From contig JAEMWC010000272.1 in assembly GCA_016490735.1 (NCBI GenBank), positions 397,501 to 461,500 on the forward strand: a stretch of DNA of 64,000 nucleotides, given 5' to 3'. This document shows positions 54,706 to 64,000 of this stretch, one piece after another. This DNA is from Pachyseris speciosa. Its lineage: Eukaryota; Cnidaria; Anthozoa; Scleractinia; Pachyseridae. How positions within the stretch are numbered: the stretch's first letter is position 1; every line of letters starts with the position of its first letter. The notes beneath the pieces are model-generated. The model made no database searches. It saw only the letters and a program-made list of their open reading frames with translations, and was not told where the DNA came from. Both the position numbers and the translations under genes were made by a program.

Positions 54706-55296
54706 ATGGTCTCGCTGTCTAGTCTTGGGCTGAAATTAAAAGCCAGGAATGTACCGCCTGTTAAGGCCGAAAGTGATGTAGTTTGCGAAGCTTTGATGGA
54801 CGAGCTTGATGAGCAAATGAAGGATGTAGAAAGGATCAATCGAGAGGTTGAACGCGAAAAAAAGAGGATGGCGAACGAAGCGGATTATTCCTGGCTTATT
54901 TCTACGCCTCCGAAGTCCTTTGAAATTTCTCATATGGAGCGTCTGGCCCTAGAGCAATTAGCTTCGAAAGTGCGAGCTGAGGACAGCGGAAATGTAATTT
55001 CGGAGTTCCGAGACGCCGTCGAAGGCATACCGCGCGACACAAAAGAACTACCCCAAGTCATGCGATGTATAATCGAAAAAAACCTACTAGAACGACCGAA
55101 TCAAGGCGAGCAGAGTGAATCAACACTCAGATGGTTGACTAGGAGTATGTCTCAACTCAGGACATTAACAAGTCAATCTTCTAGTAGAGTGTATCCTATC
55201 ACCGACCTTGAACTTCAAGAGGTACCTTATCAAACGAGGCGAGTAAAAAGTATGTCCGACTTCCCCCGTACGAGGGAACTAAACATGGCTGTATAG
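54706..55296 (+). CDS. RD3 domain protein (retinal degeneration 3-like)
   Basis: One uninterrupted frame of 196 codons; vertebrate RD3 is about the same length. The ATG at 54706 starts MVSLSSLGLKLKARN. Residues 25-58 (VCEALMDELDEQMKDVERI...REVEREKKRM) form the N-terminal helix, and ADYSWLISTPPKSFEIS (59-75) matches the family signature VDYSWLASTPRSTYDLS of human RD3. MERLALEQLASKV, an LPQVMR helix and a C-terminal SMSDF (RD3: SMPEF) follow in the same order. In photoreceptors RD3 binds membrane guanylate cyclases and keeps them inactive during transport; the cnidarian role is unknown but a guanylate-cyclase partner is a fair guess. It lies 957 bp downstream of the IHO1-like gene on the same strand with its own upstream region. 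A TTG four bases earlier is not a likely start. Confidence 0.88.
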   Translation: MVSLSSLGLKLKARNVPPVKAESDVVCEALMDELDEQMKDVERINREVEREKKRMANEADYSWLISTPPKSFEISHMERLALEQLASKVRAEDSGNVISEFRDAVEGIPRDTKELPQVMRCIIEKNLLERPNQGEQSESTLRWLTRSMSQLRTLTSQSSSRVYPITDLELQEVPYQTRRVKSMSDFPRTRELNMAV

Positions 55297-58200
55297 TTAC
55301 TTTGGTATAGCCTGGTTATCAAATTTGCTTCATAGGTAGATGATCAGCCCACGCATATCTCCAAGTTCGTTAAAGGATCATTCTAATTTCATTCAATTTC
55401 TCTTGTGTTTGACGAGGAAGTCTTCAGTGCACAACAATATCGTTACATCAAGCTACAAGAATGTGATCTTCCTTCTTGGGTGACATTGCTTGAGTATCTA
55501 CACCCCTGTTAATGTGTCTTTGTTTGTCTTACCGACCTGATCTGTAGTGAAGTTGTCAAATCTGATTGGTTCTCAGGATCCCTTATTGCTCCAAGAAATT
55601 ATTATCAGTTATGTACTTTTTCATCATTCCCTTTAATTTACTTCCTATAAATTATAAAGTAGTATCTGATAACCACTAAAGCAATCTCACCATCTAATTA
55701 TTAGATTGCAAGTTTGTAGAGTCTTCCTTATTTGTTTTTTTTTTGTGCATTGATTTAATATTTTTCCTTTATGTATGTTTGTAAGAGCCCCCAAAATATC
55801 ATTCTCATGCATAGTTTAATTTAGTTATTTAGATGATACATGTATACAGTATATTAGTTATGCATTGTAGACTTTGTAATATTGCATTTGCCATTGATAT
55901 AGGTTTTATCATTCAACACGTAATACTGTCCAAATATGGCCATGGTACACGATTTTCCTCATACATTCACAAACACACGACAGATGTCCTGCGATATACA
56001 TAATTTCACAGTGTCTTTTCCAGCTTTTTTTCAATAACGTAATGAACTGTGGTTTATTGTCAGTGTGTTGGATAATAAATGAATTTATCATCCTCCTCGG
56101 TCTTGCGGAAATTATCACCTGCTTTTAGCCAACTTAGCCTACAACCTCATTGTTTAAGTATCAGTCAGGTGATAACCCATGCTTTTTATCAAGATAACAT
56201 TGTTAAATGTATAAAGAGTTTCATTAACCCTTGGAGACCCAGTGATGACCAGTATTTAATTTCTCCTTATAGTATCACAACTTCATCAAGTACATAGATG
56301 ATGAGAATATGAAATACCACTAAGATAAAAGGTCTTGAATAGATGTTCATACAAATTCTACAACTTAGTTACAAATAAATGTATAAAGAATGGTGAGGAG
56401 AATTTGGATGTTGATATTATTGGGTCTTAGCAAGGTTTAGGGAAAGTGACTAGCTGAGAAGATAAGCTTTCATGATGACTATTCTTTTTCTTGTAAAGAA
56501 AGTTTGAAGGGGCATTGTCACACTGTTTTAGCATCCATTTATAAGGATCAAAAGATGTATTTGCACCAAGAGAAGACAAAAAAATAATGATTTAGTTTTG
56601 TTATCAAAAAGTATATTAGTTACTGTCAGTAGCATAGCTATTTATAAAGTGGTTTGATTGATGTAGATGTTTTCAGGTATATAACCCGTCTTTAGTGTGG
56701 ACAAAAACCATGCACGGTTGTCCACACTGTAGAGGGGTTATATACTCGAAACGTCTGTGATTTTAAGAAATATTTCTGACACTTTTGAACTTTCCATTCA
56801 ACGTTTAACTTGAATAAACTACTTATAATCAACTTTTGCTAAAATCATAACTAAGTGAGGCACAATCGTCTGGGTGAATGTAGTCCTGAGAAGGACTGTT
56901 TGTGGTGACATTGACTGATGTTTCAACAACCTGAGCAGAATTCATCATCAGAGTCAAGTGATTTGAGTAATGTCAGGAGATGGTATAAGTACTCTGGTCG
57001 TTGATGTTATTGGCTGTGAAGACTGTAAACCGTGATTATCGTGCTTCACTTATTAGTTACGATATGACTCCTGGGTTCAAACCATTTACGATTTTGCTAA
57101 AATATTCAGTTCGTTGATTCAAATTCTGAGACTGTGCCTTAAAGAAATTGAATCCAAAATTTAGTATGATTTTTACTCACTGCCATAATTTATTTAATGT
57201 ATGTTTTCCCACTTTATTTTCAGAAGCTCTTTGAGTAAAGTTACTACTAAATAATGATATTTTCTGGACAGTTTTGACTAAAACAAAACAAAAATCTGTG
57301 TCAACGCCCCTATAAATTATTGTTTTCTGTGTTCAAATGAGCTAGCTACTTGCTCAAAATCTCCTAAAATATAACAAGTTGTATGTAAGTCTATATTACA
57401 TAGAAAACAGCAGATCTGTTGCATGTAAGTTATTGTAGATAAATGTTTATTCATTATAAGTGTAGCTAATATTATTTATTGATATGATTATTTTAGACAT
57501 ACTATACATACAACCATAGAAAAAAATTATTATTGCTATAATATGACTCACTGCTTGCTATTTTTGTTTCATCATGGAGGCAATCTCTGCTGTAACAGAG
57601 AAGCTAGACCATGATTGAGAAGAAACTCTGAATCATTTATGTATGGCAAATTTTCCAGGAAAATAAAGGAAATTTTTCATCTGGGACAAATGATATCTTT
57701 CCACTGATCATGTTATTTTTATTGACGGTTTAGCTAATATGTACAGTACTCAACACACATAACAACGGGAAGGGGGAGAAAGGTGTTACCTGGAGTCCCA
57801 GCCCCTCTCCCTGTTCTTAAAGGAAATAAAGAGCATGTATTACAGTGAGAAAAATGTACAAATTTTTAGATTGGATCAATTATGATTATCAACTATTTTA
57901 TTGGGGTTATGTGGCTTTCTATAGACACATCCATTACAGAATCCATTCCGAGACTATCTAGGCTAGTGGAAAACCCGCCTAAGTGACTATTTAAGTCAAA
58001 AAATTTTTTTCGTCAAGTGTCCGATTTTCTGCATATGGCCCTCAATTTACTTACTTAACAATGCCTAATGCTTTTTTTTTTTTTTTTCGGCCATTTTGCT
58101 TTTCGTTTTCAAACCCTTCATTGTCAGTTGTATGGCATGGAGTCCTAGCTTTATTCATGGGCCCAATTCTCCTCCTTCCTTCGGGGATTATTTTCTCTGA

Positions 58201-59700
58201 GTTTGGGAGGAGGAAGTGCCCTTGAATCCTCAGATCCCCCTTTAATTTATTTCTGACATGTCTGAATCGTCAGTCATCCCCCCTTTAATTTATTTCTGAC
58301 GTGTCTGAGGGTTTTTATAAACCAGTTGGTTGGTCATCACTTATGGGTTAGACAAAGGGGTGGCTTTCAGCTGTTTTAATTTGAAATAAGGGAAAAGTTT
58401 GTCTGTGTTCAGTTTGAGGTGAAGAATGAAAAAAAATTTCCCCTAGGGGGAGTTATGAATCCTTTGACCCGTGCACTGAGCCCTAGTCACTCAGACCTCT
58501 AAATTGCTTGGACACATACTTGGTTTCTTTATGATATGTGCCCTGCAAACTGTATGAATATCTGTAATTTCTTTGTACCCATTCCTTTACTCTTTAATCA
58601 GTATTGCCACTGCTGCTTAGGGATAGGCAAGTAGTTAGGACAGTCGGATGTGAGAGCATGCCTTTCTGGGGGTGGGTATGCAGTTAAGTTTCATATGGGG
58701 AGGCAGTTGCAAGGAGTTTCAACCCCTGACTCTTTACATATAACAATTTTGAATAATGGAGTCCTTTCACATGCAAAAGACATAGATAAGCCAAGGAGAG
58801 GTTACTATTGCGAGGCAAGCTTTATCTTTGTGTCGTAATTTGATCAAGATTATCTCTGCTCAGTGTTTCCTTTTTTTTGTGACTCTTTAGAGTTTTGAAT
58901 TTCGCTACTCTCTAGGGGAAACTGTGAAGGTCACAAAGGCACCCCTCTGGTGGACCTCCCTCGTCTCCCTTGGGCTGTCACTCAGCCTTCTCGCAATAAT
59001 CTAAGTGATATTCAGCTTCATCTCACTGTTTGTCTGTTTGTTTTTTGTTTAAATTTTCAGCAACTTTCAAGACCAAGACAGGATGGAAGAATTAATGGCG
59101 ATCGTATAAAATTATTTGCGTTTTTTCTAGTAAGACGGTGAATGTATAAAAAAGGCGTCAAACAAATGAAGAGATTTGCTTACTTTTATAAAAATTCAGT
59201 GAAGAATACGTGTTTATATATATAGCAAACAGCTATGGAAATTTAATTAAAAATATTTTGTTGTGCCTATGAGTCATACCTTTGCATATTTCTCTTACAT
59301 ATCACGATGCATTATTTTTTTTATAAAGACAAGGAAAACGAAAAATCCCTAAGTCATCTGTGGCTTCAGTTACAATGTGTCTATTGAGAATCGTCGCGCG
59401 TGATTTAATTTGAAGAGGAACACGAAAGCTCGCGTGACCTTTGGCTCAAAAAATAAGCCCGTAAACGTGACACAGCAGTTACCGACGTACGTATATTTCA
59501 TGTGAACACGTAAACGTTATTGGGTTGTCGTTTTAAGAGGATCTTATAGTAAAATATTGAAATGAGGATTAGCGTTTTATGTATATCTTTCCATGCGTGA
59601 TTTCCTTGGCGAAATAAACAAAACAAAACATCTGCATGGCCGTACAATGACTCAGCGTTTGTGGCCTTGTTTACGTCACGCAAGTACTCGAAGGCAGACG
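55297..59700. other. Intergenic region between the RD3-like and glutaredoxin genes
   Basis: AT-rich. An AATAAA at 56074-56079 could serve the RD3-like transcript. About 56506-57311 may be an old inverted-repeat element (GAAGGGGCATTGTCAC near the left end, GTGTCAACGCCCCT at the right). At 56697-56760 and 56925-57000 there are phrases resembling Penelope-type terminal repeats (TATACTCGAAACGTC; GTTTCAACAACCTGAGC). Bases 58190-58310 directly repeat CCCCTTTAATTTATTTCTGACG-like words. No coding exon is supported; a short open stretch after a good acceptor at about 59061 has no partner exon. Confidence 0.45.
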
Positions 59701-59707
59701 ATAAAAA
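59701..59707 (+). promoter_or_regulatory. Possible TATA box of the glutaredoxin gene
   Basis: ATAAAAA about 65 bp upstream of the start codon, the only TATA-like word in the near upstream region. Confidence 0.4.
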
Positions 59708-59767
59708 GGTCTTTCCCTCGCCCATCGATCGAACGTTCAACTTTACTCCCTGCGGATCCGGTTCAAA

Positions 59768-61703
59768 ATGGCAGACGCGTTTGTTGAGCTTCAAATAACA
59801 TCAAACAAGGTGGTTGTGTTTTCTAAGAGTTACTGCCCGTATTGCAAGAAAGCTAAAGCAGCATTGAAAGACGTTGGGTTGGACGATTACGCAGTGATCG
59901 AGTTGGACCAGCGCGATGACGGGGACGCCATTCAAGATGCCCTTCTGAACGTCACTGGTGCTAGATCGGTAGGTTTTATGTGAGACGTTTCTTGTAGCCT
60001 TCCTAAAAAGTTTCGTTTACATCAGACCATGCACTCGGCACCCACAGGTTATTTAATAGGAACCTTTAGATTTCGATTCTACTAGTTCGAGATTGAGTAC
60101 GAGCGCAAAAATTAAAATCTAGTTGGCGCGCCTTCGGTAATAATCTCTTGTGGCATCATGATCAATCTTGTTGCTACATCGCATTTGCTGGTAAGCAAAA
60201 GAGAAAAGTAAGAGTTCTAGGAAGGTGACTTGTTTGAAATATGAAAGTGGTACTCGTAATATCTCGTACTCAATCATACTTATAAAGGTCCGTGATACGT
60301 CAGGGGCACCCAACGACAAGTTTCGGTAGATATCGGTTCGGTGGAAAGTAATTCGCCTTGGGTTTTCGGAGTCGATTAAAGAGTGCACTCGAACTTTCGT
60401 AACTAAAACGTGACCTAAACGATTCGCAATTGGGAAATCATAGCACCTGAGATTTTCGTAAAGGTCGTAATTATTGTTTTTGGCAGTCAAAAACGTCAGC
60501 TAGCATTTTCGGAAAGAAAATAGTTCCCTAGAAACCTCGTGGAAAGTTCATTTCAGCTTGCATTTTCTCAAAGGAAGATTTTGTTCCCTAACATTTTCGG
60601 GCAATCAAACTTTCAGCTAGGGAATCCGAACAGATGAACTTCTTCTAGCTTATGAAAACATCACTTTACAAAGACTTTAAACACCACAAAGAACTTAAAA
60701 ATGCCTTTCTACAGCTTTTGGTTGATTTGGCTCCTTGGGTGCCCCTGATACGTGATACAAGGCTGAGGTTGCAAACAGTGAGTTGAATGAAATTAGTGGC
60801 CTGAAATGATGCGATGCTTTTAATTACTTTCCTGAGTCATTTTTCAGTATTTTTCGGCTTTAAACAGGTTATAACTTAAAGAGAAATAGGAATAAAATTA
60901 AGAAATGGATAACACATTTAAAAAAATATTTTTATGAACGCCCTAACAGACTAGGAATACACACTTAAAAACCTGAATAATTTATACCATTTCAAATATA
61001 CATCTAAAGCACAACGGAATCTGCTAGATACTAAAATTGTCTCAGTTAGTGATAAAGAGTAGTACAGAAGTTTTCTGAGAGTTGTATACCCTAGTAGTGT
61101 TTATTGATTAAAGTAGTTCTCGATAATTTAGTTATATTTATTGTATCCCTTGTTATATTAATTATTCATAGTTCGTTTTATATTCTTCGAAGATATTAGC
61201 ATGCTTGCTGCTGTTATTAGCATGCTAGCTACCATGTTTCGGTTTTTCAGTCGAAGGAAAATGAAGTGATTGATTGATTGATTGGTTGGTTGATTGATTG
61301 ATTGAATTGCGTATTCGTGAACTGAAGCATTTCTTTCCTTGTTTAACTTTTATTCCCGTTGTGTTTTTCGCAAAGTCATGGGTGGCGTAAAAATTAAATG
61401 CAAATCTCTGTTACCACATGATCTGGATGAGTGGACATATAAAAGAAAGGGTCCAAGCCAAGTGAACAATGCAAGGTTACATTAAGTGGCTTGCGCGACT
61501 CATTAACGTTTTTCAGTAAAAACAATAAAAAATGTGCCCATCATGATCCATTGATTATGTTCTTTAACGTCTTAAAATGTTTACTATTTTAGGTCCCAAG
61601 GGTGTTCGTTGGAGGCAAGTTTGTTGGAGGAGGTGATCGTGTCTTGGAGCTTAAGGAACAGGGGAAACTCAAGCCAATGCTGCAGTCTGCTGGCGCCATG
61701 TAA
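59768..61703 (+). CDS. Dithiol glutaredoxin (class I)
   Basis: Two phase-0 exons, 59768-59968 and 61593-61703 (donor GTAGGT, acceptor TTTTAG), 103 residues, a typical length for cytosolic glutaredoxin. It reduces protein disulfides and glutathione mixed disulfides with glutathione. Visible features: VVVFSKSYCPYCKKAK with the active-site pair C23 and C26, the cis-proline motif SVPRVFVGGKFVGGGD (P69) that binds glutathione, and a C-terminal helix LELKEQGKLKPML. No signal or transit peptide precedes the domain, so a cytosolic protein is expected. The intron separates the two halves just before the cis-proline and contains a 447-bp transposon. AATAAA at 61831 and 61863 lie at suitable distances for polyadenylation. 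Confidence 0.95.
60301..60747 (+). mobile_element. 447-bp CAGGGGCACCC transposon in the glutaredoxin intron
   Basis: Starts CAGGGGCACCCAACGACAAG and ends CCTTGGGTGCCCCTG, with a perfect 6-bp target duplication ATACGT (60295-60300 and 60748-60753). It is the same size and orientation as the copy at 46307. No protein is encoded. Confidence 0.9.
61268..61310 (+). repeat. (TTGA)n microsatellite
   Basis: About ten TTGA/TTGG units in the glutaredoxin intron. Confidence 0.9.
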
Positions 61704-61830
61704 CTCAGTCCGAGAATTTTTTTTAACAAACAGTGCTTAGTGGTCCTAATTGTACGAAAACAATGTGTCAACTGTCGCTTAGCTTTATTTATCTCCACGT
61801 CGGTAGATCGATGCATCTATGTAGATCTAC

Positions 61831-61868
61831 AATAAATAGATCTAATTAAAATATGACAATCTAATAAA
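61831..61868 (+). terminator. Glutaredoxin polyadenylation signals
   Basis: Two AATAAA hexamers (61831-61836 and 61863-61868) 128 and 160 bp after the stop codon. Confidence 0.6.
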
Positions 61869-62139
61869 CCAGTACCCTGCGTATTTGATGTTTCCTCCAA
61901 CGCCACACTTTAGGGAAACAACTGACTTTTAGTCTGTTCCATTCCTAAAACTTAGTGGAACAATCGAAGTACTGCCGCTGTGTAAATTTAACTTCCTTGA
62001 AAAATTAAGCTCACCACTAAAGTTGAAGTGTATGGTTCAACCTTTATCGCACAACCCTTTACATTAATTACGTTTACATTGACTCAAACAAAAATACTGC
62101 TCTGCTCTTGCTCACCGCCGTATTTGGAACAGGGTTAGT

Positions 62140-62282
62140 TAGCCTGCCAAAAGTTTGGGCGGCGGTGCCGCGAGTAGAATGGGGAAGAGAGGCGTTTCTC
62201 GCGGCTTCGCTGCTCGCTTTCAGCAGCTCCGCCGCCATAACTTTACTCCACGCGCCTACAATACCGCCAGCTACGCAGGCTA
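62140..62282. mobile_element. 143-bp element with perfect 9-bp target duplication
   Basis: TAGCCTGCCAAAAG at the left and GCTACGCAGGCTA at the right, with inverted GGCGGC/GCCGCC words between. AGGGTTAGT is present at 62131-62139 and 62283-62291. Again Mutator-like by target size and TAGCCTGC ends. Confidence 0.82.
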
Positions 62283-62442
62283 AGGGTTAGTATGACAGTA
62301 ATGCATGTTTAACTAATGTATGGGCTGTGCGGAAATCTTTCCAATCTTTCCAAATGCTATGCTTGATTCAGCCACGAAGCAACGCGATTTTCATGCGCTA
62401 GCGTACGTGTTGCTACGCGAAAGCGGGCCAAGAAACCAACAA

Positions 62443-62834
62443 TTAAAAGAGCACTGTCACCGGGATTATTGCTTTTTTTGGTTCAATTCTGCCAAAATTA
62501 CTGCCTTTTATCTGTTATCGTGCAAAAAATGCTTCTACAGAATCAGCAAGATGAATTCCAATGAAATTTTAGCAGGAAGAGCTAACCATAATAATTTTTT
62601 TGGTGATTTTTCAATGCATAGCTTGGAAATTTTGAAAAAACTGGCACGTTTTTTAAAATTTCAATCCATTTTCATCCTCGTCATCTTACATGGAATACAG
62701 AAGTTTATGGTGTCAATGCAGTACTACAGTCTTTGGCAACAAAACTAGACCATTATTTTAAGGTTTCCACTGATGCATTGGCAGTTTTAAGCTTTTCAAA
62801 GTGGTGGTACAATAGCGTGACACTGCCCCTTTAA
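62443..62834. mobile_element. 392-bp element with GGGGCAGTGTCAC-type ends
   Basis: TTAAAAGAGCACTGTCAC at the left and GTGACACTGCCCCTTTAA at the right are imperfect inverses (15 of 18). A 142-residue open frame (62320-62748) runs through its left end and is therefore unlikely to be a gene. Confidence 0.5.
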
Positions 62835-63559
62835 GCTCAGATCGTTGTCTCGCGAAGACACCGTGCTGCTGAGGTACTAAACACTAAAGCACGAAATGTG
62901 GGGCCAAGATCCAAACTTATTAACGGTCATTCAGGATGAATTGTTTGTCAACGATTTAGTGTTTCGTAAGTTTTTCGTTTCACGCATTCCCAAGTGACAG
63001 GCTGATTATAGCCTTTTTACTGACACAATAGAAAATTGTGGTCAACAAAATTCATAGGGCGGTTTTCAATTGAGTGTCGAAAGTAATCATGGTTTTGCTT
63101 TGGTTTTGGCATTGCTTCACGCGCACTCTGTGATTGGACAGGAAAACTCGCGCCATTTTCTCAACCAATGAGAAACAAAACCAAAACCAATTGTGATTTG
63201 CACGCGCATATTTTCCTGCGCTTTACGCCGGCTACATGTAATTGTTTCGTATTCTGATTGGCACATTGCACTATTTACTTCTGTTATGATTGGTCAAAGT
63301 AACTACTGTGGTTTTGAAAAGAACAACGATGATAGTGACAAGTGAACAAAAATTCCAAAGAGACAAAATACATGAATAATGAAAAACAACGAGTGTACGT
63401 GGATGTCATTTGAAACGCACGCATTTTTTCGCGGTTTATTTTACGAAAAGTGGCGCATAAAAAAACAATTGTCCCTTTAATTAGCTCTGTGATTTCAAAA
63501 TAAACTGAATAAATCGCTACGGGTAGATGTACATACTGCATCATAGATTTATTGGAACT
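62835..63559. other. No gene recognised
   Basis: Contains AAACTCGCGCCATTTTCTCAACCAATGAG-type sequence, with ATTGG/CCAAT words in both senses, which looks repeat-derived. Nothing else is seen. Confidence 0.4.
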
Positions 63560-64000
63560 TTATAGAGGGTTTTCACGTGATGTCATAAAAAAACTAAAAT
63601 TCAAAAGTAAACAGCATTTTGCATTTTTAACTTCATCACAAAAAAGACATTTTAGAAATGTATCTGCTTGCATGTTTTCAGCTCGGTAGCTTCATTTGTT
63701 TTGAAAATGGAGCAGTTTGAATTTTAGAGTTTTTCACAGTGCGTGACATAAAGGTGTCTGCTCACAAGCATGTCACTTACATGAAAACATCAATTCACCG
63801 TTTGAAAAGCCAACATGGTAAGAAAAGCGTCTGTGTGAATGTTTGAAAGCTCAACAGAAAGAACAAAGCCTTTGAGATAGCCATAGTAAGAAACATATGT
63901 TTTAACTCGTTTCCGGCCGCCATCTTGATGTCCCTCGGGGGGACGTCAAGACGGCGTTTCGAGTGGTACATTTTGCAGAATAACGCGAGTACGGGATATC
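63560..64000 (-). repeat. Dispersed repeat, copy 2
   Basis: Inverted relative of 18800-19270 with the same order of phrases; it continues past the right edge of the window. Confidence 0.7.

Noticed and set aside
58950..59141. Terminal exon upstream of glutaredoxin
   Set aside because: A fair acceptor is present, but no partner exon or family match could be found.
62320..62748. 142-residue plus-strand protein
   Set aside because: Runs across the border of an inverted-repeat element and shows no domain.

Overview
This is a window of animal nuclear DNA, most likely from an anthozoan cnidarian and probably a stony coral. The reasons are intron-rich genes with ordinary GT/AG introns, animal-type families (a meiotic IHO1-like protein, an RD3 domain protein, a TEX36-like protein, a MAP3K-type kinase), secreted proteins with a fibrinogen-like start of a kind I associate with corals, and a dense load of tRNA-derived SINEs, LINE and Penelope-like remnants and many small inverted-repeat transposons. 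The species is inferred; nothing in the sequence names it.

Left third (1-20 kb): a MAP3K-type protein kinase gene lies on the minus strand (six phase-consistent exons between 11590 and 3600). Its introns hold a mariner-like element, SINEs and a 5'-truncated LINE. No exon for the kinase activation segment or the rest of the C-lobe was found, so the gene is either split across the left edge or broken. From 11.8 to 20 kb there are only repeats: a 1.34-kb inverted-repeat element, a near-perfect 235-bp foldback, two minisatellites and a dispersed repeat that recurs inverted at the right end.

Middle (20-41 kb): a tandemly duplicated region. A two-exon gene for a small secreted fibrinogen-like protein is present three times on the minus strand: a dead copy near 23.6-24.3 kb and two almost identical intact copies at 30.7-32.3 and 36.1-37.6 kb. 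A 1.8-kb block holding the last exon of the TEX36-like gene also occurs twice (21.0-22.8 and 39.3-41.1 kb).

Right part (40-64 kb): four host genes in a compact row. A TEX36-like gene (minus, 43555 to 40229) stands head to head with an 11-exon IHO1/CCDC36-like gene (plus, 44794 to 53748). These are followed by a single-exon RD3-like gene (plus, 54706-55296) and a two-exon glutaredoxin (plus, 59768-61703). The IHO1-like gene carries two extra in-phase candidate terminal exons. One is a diverged duplicate of its own last exon, located in intron 7, with mostly synonymous changes. The other would add a hydrophobic tail.

Mobile DNA fills most of the rest. At least five small elements (most with TAGCCTGC-like ends) have 9-bp target duplications as in Mutator-like elements. 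A 447-bp element with 16-bp perfect ends and 6-bp target duplications sits in introns of the glutaredoxin and IHO1-like genes, and a 438-bp relative sits in both copies of the secreted-protein gene. A tRNA-derived SINE at 3289-3556 is organised as a 61-bp perfect hairpin around its tRNA-like part.
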